From NCBI GenBank assembly GCA_029561955.1, contig JAKQWO010000018.1, positions 1 to 64,000 on the forward strand: a stretch of DNA of 64,000 nucleotides, written 5' to 3'. This DNA is from Candidatus Cloacimonadota bacterium. Lineage in GTDB: Bacteria > Cloacimonadota > Cloacimonadia > Cloacimonadales > Cloacimonadaceae. The notes beneath the pieces are model-generated. The model was given only the letters and a program-made list of their open reading frames with translations, had not been told where the DNA came from and searched no databases. Shown piece after piece: positions 42,801-51,649 of the stretch. Position numbers and translations under genes: made by a program. The first letter of the stretch is position 1; each line of letters opens with the position of its first letter.

Positions 42801-44758
42801 CACTGTATGGCTGCAGCTATGATGTGGACATGTTTATTGGTCCTGATATAGCTGCGATCGCCCCTGGTGTCCCTATCCTTGTAGCTCCGGAAGATGGTGC
42901 TACCGAACTGTTTGTCAAGCCAACCTTTACCTGGAATGTGCCCAACACGGGTGGCATAGCGGCATCTTACAAGATCTATTGTGATACCAACAACCCTCCC
43001 ACTACCCTGATCGGAACCAGCACTGCCAGCAGTTTCACGCCAACAACAGGCCTACCTTATGGCAGCACTCTGTATTGGAGTGTGGTGGCGGTTAATGAGT
43101 ATGGAGAAAGTCCTCAAACTGCGCCGCGCAGTTTTACCACCATGGCAGACCCCACTATCTATGATCTGCCCTGGCTTGAGGATTTTACCAATACCACCTT
43201 TCCTCCTGCAAACTGGGCCCGCTATTCAGGCCTCTATCCCACAGCCACTCTCAGCCCCACAACGAGTGGATGGAATAGATACAACTTTGCTTATGTTCCC
43301 AATCCCGCCAATCCTTCTGCCAGGCTCCGCATTTATGGTTTTGACACCAGATACTGGTTGGTTACCCCTCCCATCGTTATTCCTGCTGCGGGTTACCGAT
43401 TGGAATTTGATCTGGCTCTCACCAAGACCGGCAGTTCCGATCCGGTAAATCCAAGCCTGCAACAAGATGACAGGTTCATCGTCCTGATTGCTGATAATCC
43501 CACCATGGTTGGTGCTACCGTGCTGAGAGAGTGGAATAATACCGGCTCAAGCTATGTGTACAACAACATCGTCACGTTGGGTGAAAGTCAGACAATAGAC
43601 CTCAGTGCTCATGCCGGCACCAAATACCTTGCCTTCTACGGACAATCAACAGCCTTCGGTGGAGACAACAACGTTTATGTGGATAATGTGAAGGTGCGCC
43701 AGACGCCTACCGCTCCTATTTTCCATTACACACCGGATAACCTGCAGTTTGAGACGGTTCGTGTCAACAGCGGCTCAGATTATCAGATTGTCTACGTGAC
43801 CAATACCGGTATCGGCACCCTGGAATTGACCGCTGCAGACGTCAGCATCACAGGGACCGATGCGGCGATGTTTATGTATGATGCAGAGTATTTGCCTCTT
43901 GCCCTTAGCGAAAATCAAAGCGGCATGATCCCGGTGCGCTATGTTCCCACTGCAGAAGGTTCACACAGTGCTATCTTGCGGATGGTCTACGCCGGAGAAA
44001 ATCATGATGTGGCTCTGAGCGGGAGTGCTGTGGGTCAATATGCGCTTTTTGAGCGCTTTGAAAGCTTCGAACCTGCAGACTTCCCGCCTGAAGGATGGAC
44101 TGTCTACAATGGCGGCGGTCCTAATACCTGGTTTCAGTCTTACACCAAGCCTCACGGGGGTATTGGCCATGCACAGATCAGTTATGACTCAGTAGCACAT
44201 AACGACTGGTTGATCTCGCCTAAGCTTGTACCTTCAGCTTTAAACCATACCTACGCCTTCTACAGCACCCAAAACAACACCTATTGGGACGAGAGGTTCA
44301 ACGTCCTGGTCTCTACCACAACACCTGATATCACATCCTTTACTCACACTTTGGCTACAAATGTGCAAACCGGTGGTGCGGACTATAAACGTCATGCCTA
44401 TGACCTCTCCAGCTTCATTGGACAGGAGATCTATGTGGCTATCCAGGCTATCTCAACAAATCAGTTGTACATCATGATCGATGATGTCTCGGGTCCGGAT
44501 ATCTGGATGGAAACGCTCCCTGCTCCTGTGGTGCAAGCGAGTATTTCCGGATCAAATGTGGTGTTGTCATGGGAGCCGGTCACCGGTGCCAACAGCTATA
44601 AAGTCTATGCCTCATCTGATCCTTATAGCTTTGACTCCACTCCTATCGCTACAGTCAATACCAATAGTTACACTCTACCTGCAACATCCGATAAACGCTT
44701 CTTCAAGGTCATCAGCGTTGGCGGTCGTGATTTTGGTGGAGAAATCAAAAAACAATAA
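39893..44758 (+). CDS. Secreted multidomain protein, tandem paralogue 1 (1621 aa, no sorting tail)
   Basis: Exported protein. Signal peptide 1-23 (MKRHLSFMMLLALMLSVFSL), shared N-terminal module to about 205, FN3-like (210-290), second module (290-470), ASH/HYDIN-like (475-575), choice-of-anchor-J-like (580-735), ASH-like (740-840), jelly-roll-like (845-985), FN3-like (990-1075), further J-like and ASH-like units, and a last FN3-like domain (about 1545-1621) ending RFFKVISVGGRDF. It lacks the NAYPNPFNP sorting domain of the other secreted proteins. The last 230 bases are nearly identical to the end of the next gene. GAGG lies ten bases before the ATG. First of a two-gene unit behind leader B. 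Confidence 0.88.
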   Translation: MKRHLSFMMLLALMLSVFSLGFAYTIQVGEGYQSNSCLPVYSGYSYTQQVYTQSLINYGGVITKIRFYYEYGEIANSKDWTIYLGHTQKTAFNSDTDWEPASNLMQVFTGDVSALMPAAHNWLEITLDTPFSYNNTDNLLLAVHQYTPDSGVGILSWGTFGAGINKGMIYNDSNVNPNPNYPPTADMRQSEINRIQLVFPDTMAPDAPLPASPLNGDQVMAGQTLSWARPSGSGVVDATGYDVYIDGNLVSGNQQSTYYTLTGALSEGMHNWYVIARNAVGDSPASETRTFEIVNGVMIGSGTASQREPFNAFEGYGRSLGLYTAAQIGQLGVISSLGWNVAANGVDAIPYKIYAKLTTATALTRMTWEDFTSNASMLKEGTCNFETGGWYTFPLDSPFAYTGGNLLIGVEANYGNSGAELQTRIPYFYYSSGTAGSHQYWTGISSIPTENGALNNRLPHLLMLISPLSPDPVLGLNPAEHYFGRIQINTTTSKTFTISNNGGGILNVTGLSPTSAGFFTVTNAPAFPVALATGETASFTIQYAPTAAGNHTATFNFTHGRATSALVVSGECFDSVISSFPYLQDFDGTWSGSPAAPEAWKVINANYDDYTWRQQRDYGMHARSMPYPAYGAGNSNDWLITPALNLNGINARIKWWDRIEHIQMPNAYKVKVSTTTSDISSFTTELANITCTNTDWASHVINLDAYTGQTIYLAFHQYYSGSAYYGFGIDDFLLEEMPTTPVLLCTPTTLELGPTNANNPSAYYDLTITNNGIGTLNLTAADISIIGADAALFEIDPVNLPFALAANQSGVIPVRYNPDAMGTHSAILRIFYAGVNHDVALSGSAVGEFALCESFEGDVFPPIGWNGTFCYHGTNRAKHGSASAYLNASTNEQYVFSTPMLTIESDSTLDFWASCSSNGGFLQVVYSTDRTSWTQLGSSITFPASSTWYNHNINLSSLSGNNYYLGLRTALYGCSYDVDMFIGPDIAAIAPGVPILVAPEDGATELFVKPTFTWNVPNTGGIAASYKIYCDTNNPPTTLIGTSTASSFTPTTGLPYGSTLYWSVVAVNEYGESPQTAPRSFTTMADPTIYDLPWLEDFTNTTFPPANWARYSGLYPTATLSPTTSGWNRYNFAYVPNPANPSARLRIYGFDTRYWLVTPPIVIPAAGYRLEFDLALTKTGSSDPVNPSLQQDDRFIVLIADNPTMVGATVLREWNNTGSSYVYNNIVTLGESQTIDLSAHAGTKYLAFYGQSTAFGGDNNVYVDNVKVRQTPTAPIFHYTPDNLQFETVRVNSGSDYQIVYVTNTGIGTLELTAADVSITGTDAAMFMYDAEYLPLALSENQSGMIPVRYVPTAEGSHSAILRMVYAGENHDVALSGSAVGQYALFERFESFEPADFPPEGWTVYNGGGPNTWFQSYTKPHGGIGHAQISYDSVAHNDWLISPKLVPSALNHTYAFYSTQNNTYWDERFNVLVSTTTPDITSFTHTLATNVQTGGADYKRHAYDLSSFIGQEIYVAIQAISTNQLYIMIDDVSGPDIWMETLPAPVVQASISGSNVVLSWEPVTGANSYKVYASSDPYSFDSTPIATVNTNSYTLPATSDKRFFKVISVGGRDFGGEIKKQ

Positions 44759-44784
44759 CCTGCAATCAATATGAGGAAAAACCA

Positions 44785-47700
44785 ATGAAGAGACATCTCT
44801 CGTTCATTATGCTGCTGGCCCTGATGCTGAGTATCTTCAGCCTGGGCTTTGCCATCACCGTGCAAGTGGGTGCTGATGGATATGAGACTACCGGCAATTT
44901 TCCCGTGGTTGGCTCATTTCGCTACAGTTATACCCAGCAGATCTACACCCAATCCCAGATCAACTGTGCGCTTCCGATCACCAAAATCCGCTTCTATTAT
45001 TCTGTCGGCCCCATTGATCCCAGTAAAGACTGGACTATCTACATGGGGCATACACAGAAAACATCCTTTACCAGTAATTCAGATTGGGAACCAATGGCCA
45101 ATCTCACCCAGGTTTTTGATGGTGATGTATCATCCATGTTGCCTGCGCCTAAAAATTGGATGGAGATCACGCTGGATACTCCTTTCACCTATAACAATAT
45201 TGACAATCTGCTCGTTGCGGTGCATGAAGATACACCCTCGTGGCAATACTTGGAATGGGGAGCATTCTCCAGCGGTGCCAATGCGGGTTTGATTTATTAC
45301 AATTATGACAACAATCCTGATCCCAACAATCCTCCCGCTGGGTTATACAGGACATCATCGATCAGCCGGATACAGCTCTACTCTCCGGATACCACAGCAC
45401 CCATGACTCCTCTGCTTGTTTCTCCGGCAAATGGTGCCAGACGTGTGATTGGTGAAAGCCTGAGCTGGACTCTTCCCGTCGGCAGCGCAGAAGCCACCGG
45501 CTATGACGTCTATATCGATGGAAACGTGGTGAGCAGCAATCAACCATTAACTCACTACACCATTACCTCCGCCCTGAGCGAGGGAATGCACAATTGGTAT
45601 GTGGTCGCCCGCAACAGTATCGGCGACTCTCCTGCGTCAGCCACACGCAGCTTTCTGTATGTGAACGGAGTGCTGATCGGCAATGGATATTCCAACTCGT
45701 ACCACCCTTTCAATGCTGATGTGGGCTACGCACGCTCCCTGTGCCTTTACACCCAAGATCAAATAGGGCAGTATGGCCTGATCACAAGCCTGGGATGGAA
45801 CGTGTTCGTGCCCCAACCTTTAGCTATACCCTACAAGATCTATGCCAAGCTTACCACCCAGAGCGTCCAAACCCCGATAACCTGGGCTGATTTCACCTCT
45901 GGAGCCACGCTGGTAAAACAGGGCAGCTACTCTTTTAGCAGCGCAGGCTGGCATGATCTTGCCCTAACTACCCCATTCCCTTATACTGAGGGCAATCTGC
46001 TCATCGGTGTGGAAGTTAATTATGGCGGAGGCGGAGCTCCAAATTACTCAAGCCCCAGATTCTACTGCACACCGGGAATGACGGGTAGGCATCAAACGTG
46101 GGGACAAGATAATACCATGCCCACAGGTAACGGATGGGTGGTTGATATTCTGTCTGATGTGATCATCCTGCTCTCGGCTATTCCAACCGGGCCTGAGGTT
46201 TATCTCAATCCTTCTGAGTGGGATTTCGGCACGGTAACGATGGATGATACAGCCACCAAAACCTTCTCGCTTTCAAACGCCGGTACCGGAACTCTGAACG
46301 TCACGGGCATCAGTCCAATCTCCAACGGCTTCTTCACGATTACAGACGCTCCCACCTTCCCGGTAGCTCTGGCTGAGGGGCAAAGCACCACTTTCAGCGT
46401 CCGATATACGCCTACAGTTGGCGGAAACCACACGGCTACCTTCACCATCAATGCCGGAGCTGCCACCGATAATTTTACCGTCAGCGGGGTATGTTTCGAT
46501 CCCACCATCACCAGCTTCCCATATCTGCAAAACTTTGATGGCCCATGGAGCGGAACACCTGCCGCACCTGCCTACTGGAAGGTGATCAATGCCGATAACG
46601 ACTCCTACACTTGGAGACAGACGAGCGGGGATATGTCACCCTATTCACCACCTTACACCGCCTTCGGAGCGGGGAATAATGACGACTGGCTGATCTCACC
46701 TCCCATCAATCTCAGCGGCGTTAATATCAGAATGAAGTGGTGGGATAGAGTGGAAGCCATGCAAAGACCAAACTCCTACAAGGTGATGCTCTCTACCACC
46801 ACGCCGGAAATTGCCTCCTTTACCACAGAATTGCACGATGAAACCTGCTACAATGAATCATGGATAAAGTGTGTCATAAACTTGGATGCCTACACCGGAC
46901 AGACCATCTATCTGGCTTTCCACCAATACGAATCTCCTTCTTCCGATTGGGGTTTTGGCATAGAGGACTTTACTCTGGAGGCGATACCCATCAACCCCGT
47001 CTTCACTTACACTCCGGCAAGCATGCAGTTTGGTGCTATTCGCATCAATAATGCCACAGCGTTCAAGAGTGTAACGGTGACCAATACCGGCGGCGGAACC
47101 CTGAATCTGACTGCAGCCGATGTCAGCATTATCGGGCCTGATGCGGCGATGTTTGAAGTTTCTACCATCAATCTGCCTTGTACCCTCAGCGAGGATGAAA
47201 GTCGCAGCATCTATGTTCGCTACCATCCCACCGCAGTAGGGATACACAACGCCACTTTGCGTATGGTAAATGCCGGAGCCAATTATGATGTGGCTTTGGC
47301 TGGAACTGCTCTGAGTGAGACCGCTCTGTTAGAGAGCTTTGAAGGGGAGCTCTTCCCGCCCGCCGGCTGGAGAGTGCACAACGGTGGAGGCGGCAACACC
47401 TGGCTCAAATCCACGGCATTCCCACTCACGGGGAACGCTCACGCAGCAATCAATTTCAGCAGTGTTGCCCATGATGACTGGCTGATCTCTCCTAAGCTCG
47501 CACCCTCGGCTGCCAACCATGTATATAGCTTTTACGGCTGCAATTACAGCTCTGAGTATGACGAGAGATTCAATGTAAAAGTCTCCACCACCAGCCCTGA
47601 TATCGCTTCCTTTACCCACACTTTGGCTACGAATGTCCAGACCGGTGCCCTGCAATATCAGCATCATTACTACGATCTTTCCAGCTTCATCGGTCAGGAG

Positions 47701-49698
47701 GTCTACGTGGCTATTCAGGCGATCTCTACAGATCAGTTTCATCTGTATATCGATGATGTATCCGGCCCGGAGATCGTACCTGAAGCACCGGCTACACCCG
47801 TGTTGGTCAGCCCCCAAAATGGTCAAAACTACATTTCCGTGAGGCCAACGCTTAGTTGGAACTCCAGTCCCGGTGCCACTCCTACCGGTTATAAGGTGTA
47901 TTTGGGCACGGACAATCCGCCCACCACAGAAGTGGCAGACCTGACCACCACGCAATTCACCTTCACCACTGCACTCTTGCCCGCAACGGTGTATTATTGG
48001 ACGGTAAAGGCTTACAACGAAGCAGGCATCAGTGCTGTCGCCACACCCTTCAGCTTCACTACTGCTGCTGAAGGGGTAGTGCCTGTGGGCTCCGGAACCA
48101 CTTACAACAGCACCACAACATTCCCAGCCGTATATGGTGGCTACTACAAAAATGGGCGGGAGCAATATCTGGTTCTTGCTTCTGAACTGACTGCAGCGGG
48201 TGCCGAGGCCGGCTGGATCAATTCCATCAGCTTCAATGTCAAAACCATAAATGCCAGTACCAGTCTTCCCAACTTTTCCATCCGTATCAAGGCCACCACG
48301 GCCACGGAATTTGTTGAAGATATCTTCTTTACCGATCTGGAAGATGCGTTTTCCGTCCCGGCCTATACACCCACTTTCGACTGGAATCAGCATTCCTTTA
48401 ACGTGCCTTTCTACTGGGATGGGCAATCCAATCTTGTGATCCAGACCAGCTTCGATATGCAGAATGTTTATGCCATCAACGCCGGCGTCTACAATACCAA
48501 CCTCCAACCACGCTGTGGAAGCTTATACTTCCGGAGCAATAATACCGCTTGGCAATATTCCTATGCAGGAACAAGCTCTTATTATCGTCCCAATATGCTG
48601 TTGCACATAGTGGAGCCCGTTGTGGCTGCTCCCGGTGCACCTGTTCTGGATTCTCCTGTCAATAACGCTACCGGTGTCTCCAAACGTGGATTTGAGCTCA
48701 AGTGGCATCCTGACATCAGTGCCGGAACACCGGATCATTACACCGTCTATATGTCTACCAATCCGTCTGATATCTACAATGGATTCAGTTGGCAAACCGC
48801 GGAACAGTCCTTTAACCCCATCGCTCAGGATGCTAATTTCAGCGTCGAGTACTTGCAGCGTTGGTATTGGACAGTGAGAGCACACAACGCTCTGGGCGAG
48901 GCTGTAGCAGAGTTGCCTCACAGCTTTGTGATCGAGGCTGATCCAAGTATTCTCAGCTACCCTTGGTGTGAGAATTTTGACACTCTCACCGAAGGGCAGA
49001 TGCCCGAACATTGGGTCATCACCACTTCCAATGGTGGTACGCATCCTTACATCTGGAGAGCCAGGTCAAACAGTTATATCTACTACACTTCCGAGCCCAA
49101 TGCCGCAGTGGTAAACGCTCTCAATGGTCCCAAGGATGATTGGATGATCACGCTTCCTTTCCATATGCAGGCTGGGCAGAGATACGACATTTCCTTTACC
49201 CTCAGTGCACCGGGATGGGAGGGAGTGGCAGAAGCCCTGAAAGTTCACTGGGCTACAGAGCCCACCCCGGCTGCCATGATCAGTAATCCGCCTTTGTATG
49301 ACAACAATAATATCCTCCAATGGGAGTGGACAACGGAAACCATGAGCTTCATCCCGCCCAGCACAGGCACCTATTACTTTGGCTGGCACGCCTACTCGGC
49401 GGCTGATTTGCACTATATCGCCGTGGATGATATCACCATCACAGTGAGCGAAACCCTGTCCGCACCTGTGGTGCAAGCGAGTATTTCCGGATCAAATGTG
49501 GTGTTAACTTGGGAGCCGGTCTCCGGTGCTACCAGCTATAAGGTCTATGCCTCATCTGATCCTTATAGCTTTGACTCCACTCCCATCGCTACAGTCAATA
49601 CCAATAGTTGCACTTTGCCTTTAGCGGAAGCCAAACGCTTTTTCAAGGTCATCAGCGTTGGCGGTCGTGATTTTTGGGGAGGTATGAACAAGCAATGA
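44785..49698 (+). CDS. Secreted multidomain protein, tandem paralogue 2 (1637 aa, no sorting tail)
   Basis: Starts 26 bases after the previous gene and shares with it 16 bases before the ATG, the signal peptide (differing by conservative changes), the domain order of the first 840 residues, and the last FN3-like domain ending VISVGGRDF. The middle differs: a second choice-of-anchor-J-like unit, an FN3-like domain (about 1005-1095), a jelly-roll-like unit (1100-1280), FN3-like (1285-1380), and another J-like unit (1390-1550). No FlgD-type tail. A terminator follows. The pair arose by tandem duplication with later domain exchange. Confidence 0.88.
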   Translation: MKRHLSFIMLLALMLSIFSLGFAITVQVGADGYETTGNFPVVGSFRYSYTQQIYTQSQINCALPITKIRFYYSVGPIDPSKDWTIYMGHTQKTSFTSNSDWEPMANLTQVFDGDVSSMLPAPKNWMEITLDTPFTYNNIDNLLVAVHEDTPSWQYLEWGAFSSGANAGLIYYNYDNNPDPNNPPAGLYRTSSISRIQLYSPDTTAPMTPLLVSPANGARRVIGESLSWTLPVGSAEATGYDVYIDGNVVSSNQPLTHYTITSALSEGMHNWYVVARNSIGDSPASATRSFLYVNGVLIGNGYSNSYHPFNADVGYARSLCLYTQDQIGQYGLITSLGWNVFVPQPLAIPYKIYAKLTTQSVQTPITWADFTSGATLVKQGSYSFSSAGWHDLALTTPFPYTEGNLLIGVEVNYGGGGAPNYSSPRFYCTPGMTGRHQTWGQDNTMPTGNGWVVDILSDVIILLSAIPTGPEVYLNPSEWDFGTVTMDDTATKTFSLSNAGTGTLNVTGISPISNGFFTITDAPTFPVALAEGQSTTFSVRYTPTVGGNHTATFTINAGAATDNFTVSGVCFDPTITSFPYLQNFDGPWSGTPAAPAYWKVINADNDSYTWRQTSGDMSPYSPPYTAFGAGNNDDWLISPPINLSGVNIRMKWWDRVEAMQRPNSYKVMLSTTTPEIASFTTELHDETCYNESWIKCVINLDAYTGQTIYLAFHQYESPSSDWGFGIEDFTLEAIPINPVFTYTPASMQFGAIRINNATAFKSVTVTNTGGGTLNLTAADVSIIGPDAAMFEVSTINLPCTLSEDESRSIYVRYHPTAVGIHNATLRMVNAGANYDVALAGTALSETALLESFEGELFPPAGWRVHNGGGGNTWLKSTAFPLTGNAHAAINFSSVAHDDWLISPKLAPSAANHVYSFYGCNYSSEYDERFNVKVSTTSPDIASFTHTLATNVQTGALQYQHHYYDLSSFIGQEVYVAIQAISTDQFHLYIDDVSGPEIVPEAPATPVLVSPQNGQNYISVRPTLSWNSSPGATPTGYKVYLGTDNPPTTEVADLTTTQFTFTTALLPATVYYWTVKAYNEAGISAVATPFSFTTAAEGVVPVGSGTTYNSTTTFPAVYGGYYKNGREQYLVLASELTAAGAEAGWINSISFNVKTINASTSLPNFSIRIKATTATEFVEDIFFTDLEDAFSVPAYTPTFDWNQHSFNVPFYWDGQSNLVIQTSFDMQNVYAINAGVYNTNLQPRCGSLYFRSNNTAWQYSYAGTSSYYRPNMLLHIVEPVVAAPGAPVLDSPVNNATGVSKRGFELKWHPDISAGTPDHYTVYMSTNPSDIYNGFSWQTAEQSFNPIAQDANFSVEYLQRWYWTVRAHNALGEAVAELPHSFVIEADPSILSYPWCENFDTLTEGQMPEHWVITTSNGGTHPYIWRARSNSYIYYTSEPNAAVVNALNGPKDDWMITLPFHMQAGQRYDISFTLSAPGWEGVAEALKVHWATEPTPAAMISNPPLYDNNNILQWEWTTETMSFIPPSTGTYYFGWHAYSAADLHYIAVDDITITVSETLSAPVVQASISGSNVVLTWEPVSGATSYKVYASSDPYSFDSTPIATVNTNSCTLPLAEAKRFFKVISVGGRDFWGGMNKQ

Positions 49699-49720
49699 CC
49701 CTCTACTGAGATAATAAAGA

Positions 49721-49754
49721 CGAGCCCCTGGGTCTTCGGATCTGGGGGCTTTTC
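49721..49754 (+). terminator. Terminator after the tandem secreted genes
   Basis: GAGCCCCTGGGTCTTCGG then ATCTGGGGGCTTTTC: an AGCCCC/GGGGCT stem with a TTCG-containing loop region and four T. Confidence 0.8.
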
Positions 49755-49817
49755 TATGGGGAAAGTTGGTCTATTGCGAAAAAAGCAGTTGCCCTAGTGT
49801 GATCCTCCCTTCCTCTT

Positions 49818-49902
49818 CCTTACTTAGCCGCCCGGTGATTACTCGGTGCCACTCGGGAAAAACCCGAGTATCTCCACGGCATCGCCCTGCGGGTAAGTAA
49901 GG
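49818..49902. repeat. 85-bp palindromic element, copy 3
   Basis: CCTTACTTAGCC...GGGTAAGTAAGG with the ACTCGGG-AAAAA-CCCGAGT hairpin. It lies 107 bases past the comM stop, between convergent genes. Confidence 0.88.
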
Positions 49903-50009
49903 GCGAAGTGAGTGACGGGGAGAAAAGCTCAACCTTAGAGAAAGAGCCTATTGCTTTATCTGGGATAATGTTCGCTACGGCGATTGACCGTACGTGCGGC
50001 GTATCCGCC

Positions 50010-51554
50010 TCAGTTCCAATACTTCCTATCTAAACTCCTATATTGGATTGCTTCGCTGATGTGTTCTGCTTTGATGTCTTTGAGACCTTCAAGGTCGGCA
50101 ATGGTGCGCGAGACTTTGAGGATGCGGTCAAAGACGCGGGCGGAGAAGCCCAAACGGTCGATGGCGTCTTCCATCAGGGCTTGGCTGTCCTTGTCCATGA
50201 CGCAATACTTGCGCAGAAGTCTGGAGCCCATCTGGCTGTTGCAGAAGATGCCTTCTTCGTCTTTGAAGCGCTGAAGTTGGATGCTGCGGGCTTTGTTGAC
50301 GCGGGCTCTGACCTGAGCGGAATTGTCGCCTGCGGGCAGGGAGCTGAGGTCGGCATAGGTGACAGCGGGCACCTCCACATGGATGTCTATCCTGTCCAAG
50401 AGTGGGCCGGAGACCCTGCTGCGGTAACGTTGGATGGCGCCAAATTCACAGTTGCACTGGTGGTTAGGTATCTTGGCGCCGAAATAGCCGCAGGGGCAGG
50501 GATTCATGGAGGCGATGAGCATAAACTCGGCGGGGAAAGTGAGGGAAGTGACGGCGCGGGAGATGGTTACCATGCCGTCTTCCAGGGGTTGGCGCAGCAC
50601 TTCCAACACGCCACGTTTAAACTCTGGCAGCTCATCTAAAAAGAGTACGCCGCGGTGAGCGAGGCTGACTTCACCCGGTTTGGGGAATGCACCACCGCCC
50701 ACAAGCGCAATGTCGCTGCAGGAGTGGTGCGGTGCTCGGAAGGGACGGGCGGTGAGGATGCCGTTTTTGAAGTTGCGGGAATATCCAGCGACGGAGTGGA
50801 TCTTGGTAGCTTCCAGAGCTTCGTCCATGCTCAGTTCCGGCAGTATGGTAGGAACGCGGCGGGCTAACATGGTTTTGCCGGAGCCGGGAGGGCCGATCAT
50901 CATCAGGTTGTGTCCGCCTGCAGCGGCGACTTCCAAGGCACGTTTGACTTGGTATTGTCCCTTCACATCATGTAAATCCACGCCGAAGGTGTTGAGCACG
51001 TCAAAGATGCGGTTTCTATCTACCTGCGTGGGTGGGATGTGGTATTCGCCGCGCAGGTAGCCCATGGTTTCCTTGATTGAGGTGACGCCGATCACTTCGA
51101 TGCCTTCGATGATGGCGGCTTCTTCGGCGTTTTCCAGGGGGACGATCAGCACGTCCATGCCATCACGTTTGGCCGCGATGGCGATGGGCAGGGAACCATT
51201 GATGGGACGCAGGTTTCCATCCAGAGAGAGTTCGCCCACGATGGCATATTTCTTGGCGGAACTGATGGGCACGGCTTCGATGGCCTGTAAGGCGGAGATC
51301 GCTACCGGCAAATCCAGGGTGGCACTGTCTTTCTTCACGTCTGCTGGTGCAAGATTGATGGTGTAAAAACGGGAGGGGATATGAATGCTGGAGTTGCGCA
51401 GGGCGGCAAAAATCCTTTCTTTGCTTTCTTGAACCGCACGCGTGGCCATGCCTACGATGGTGACGCCGAAGGCAGAGCCAAAGGTGTCACATTCAACGTT
51501 AAGTTGCAGCGCATCAATGCCTAAGGTGGCATAAGTAAAAACGTTTCCTACCAT
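50010..51554 (-). CDS. comM: YifB/ComM-family Mg-chelatase-like AAA ATPase
   Basis: 514-aa AAA+ protein of the ComM/YifB family, linked in other bacteria to branch migration during recombination of taken-up DNA. The N-terminal Lon-like fold holds residues 1-170 (TINLAPADVKKDSATLDLP), Walker A GPPGSGKT is at 221-228, and a zinc-like Cys cluster CPCGYFGAK ... CNCEF lies near 350-370; the C-terminal Mg_chelatase_C domain follows. Full length for the family. Start ATG with AAGGATAG upstream. Transcribed alone, 95 bases after the MATE stop. Confidence 0.93.
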   Translation of the reverse strand: MVGNVFTYATLGIDALQLNVECDTFGSAFGVTIVGMATRAVQESKERIFAALRNSSIHIPSRFYTINLAPADVKKDSATLDLPVAISALQAIEAVPISSAKKYAIVGELSLDGNLRPINGSLPIAIAAKRDGMDVLIVPLENAEEAAIIEGIEVIGVTSIKETMGYLRGEYHIPPTQVDRNRIFDVLNTFGVDLHDVKGQYQVKRALEVAAAGGHNLMMIGPPGSGKTMLARRVPTILPELSMDEALEATKIHSVAGYSRNFKNGILTARPFRAPHHSCSDIALVGGGAFPKPGEVSLAHRGVLFLDELPEFKRGVLEVLRQPLEDGMVTISRAVTSLTFPAEFMLIASMNPCPCGYFGAKIPNHQCNCEFGAIQRYRSRVSGPLLDRIDIHVEVPAVTYADLSSLPAGDNSAQVRARVNKARSIQLQRFKDEEGIFCNSQMGSRLLRKYCVMDKDSQALMEDAIDRLGFSARVFDRILKVSRTIADLEGLKDIKAEHISEAIQYRSLDRKYWN

Positions 51555-51649
51555 GAAAATCTATCCTTGATCACTGATAATAGTCTCTGATCACAAGCTT
51601 TGGGCTTGGTGCTATTTGGTCAAGTCATTTTATAAAAAGATAGGTGGGA

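Noticed and set aside
4891-49698. T9SS secretion machinery genes
   Set aside because: Only substrates with sorting-like tails are present; no Por/Spr/Gld components were recognised in the window.
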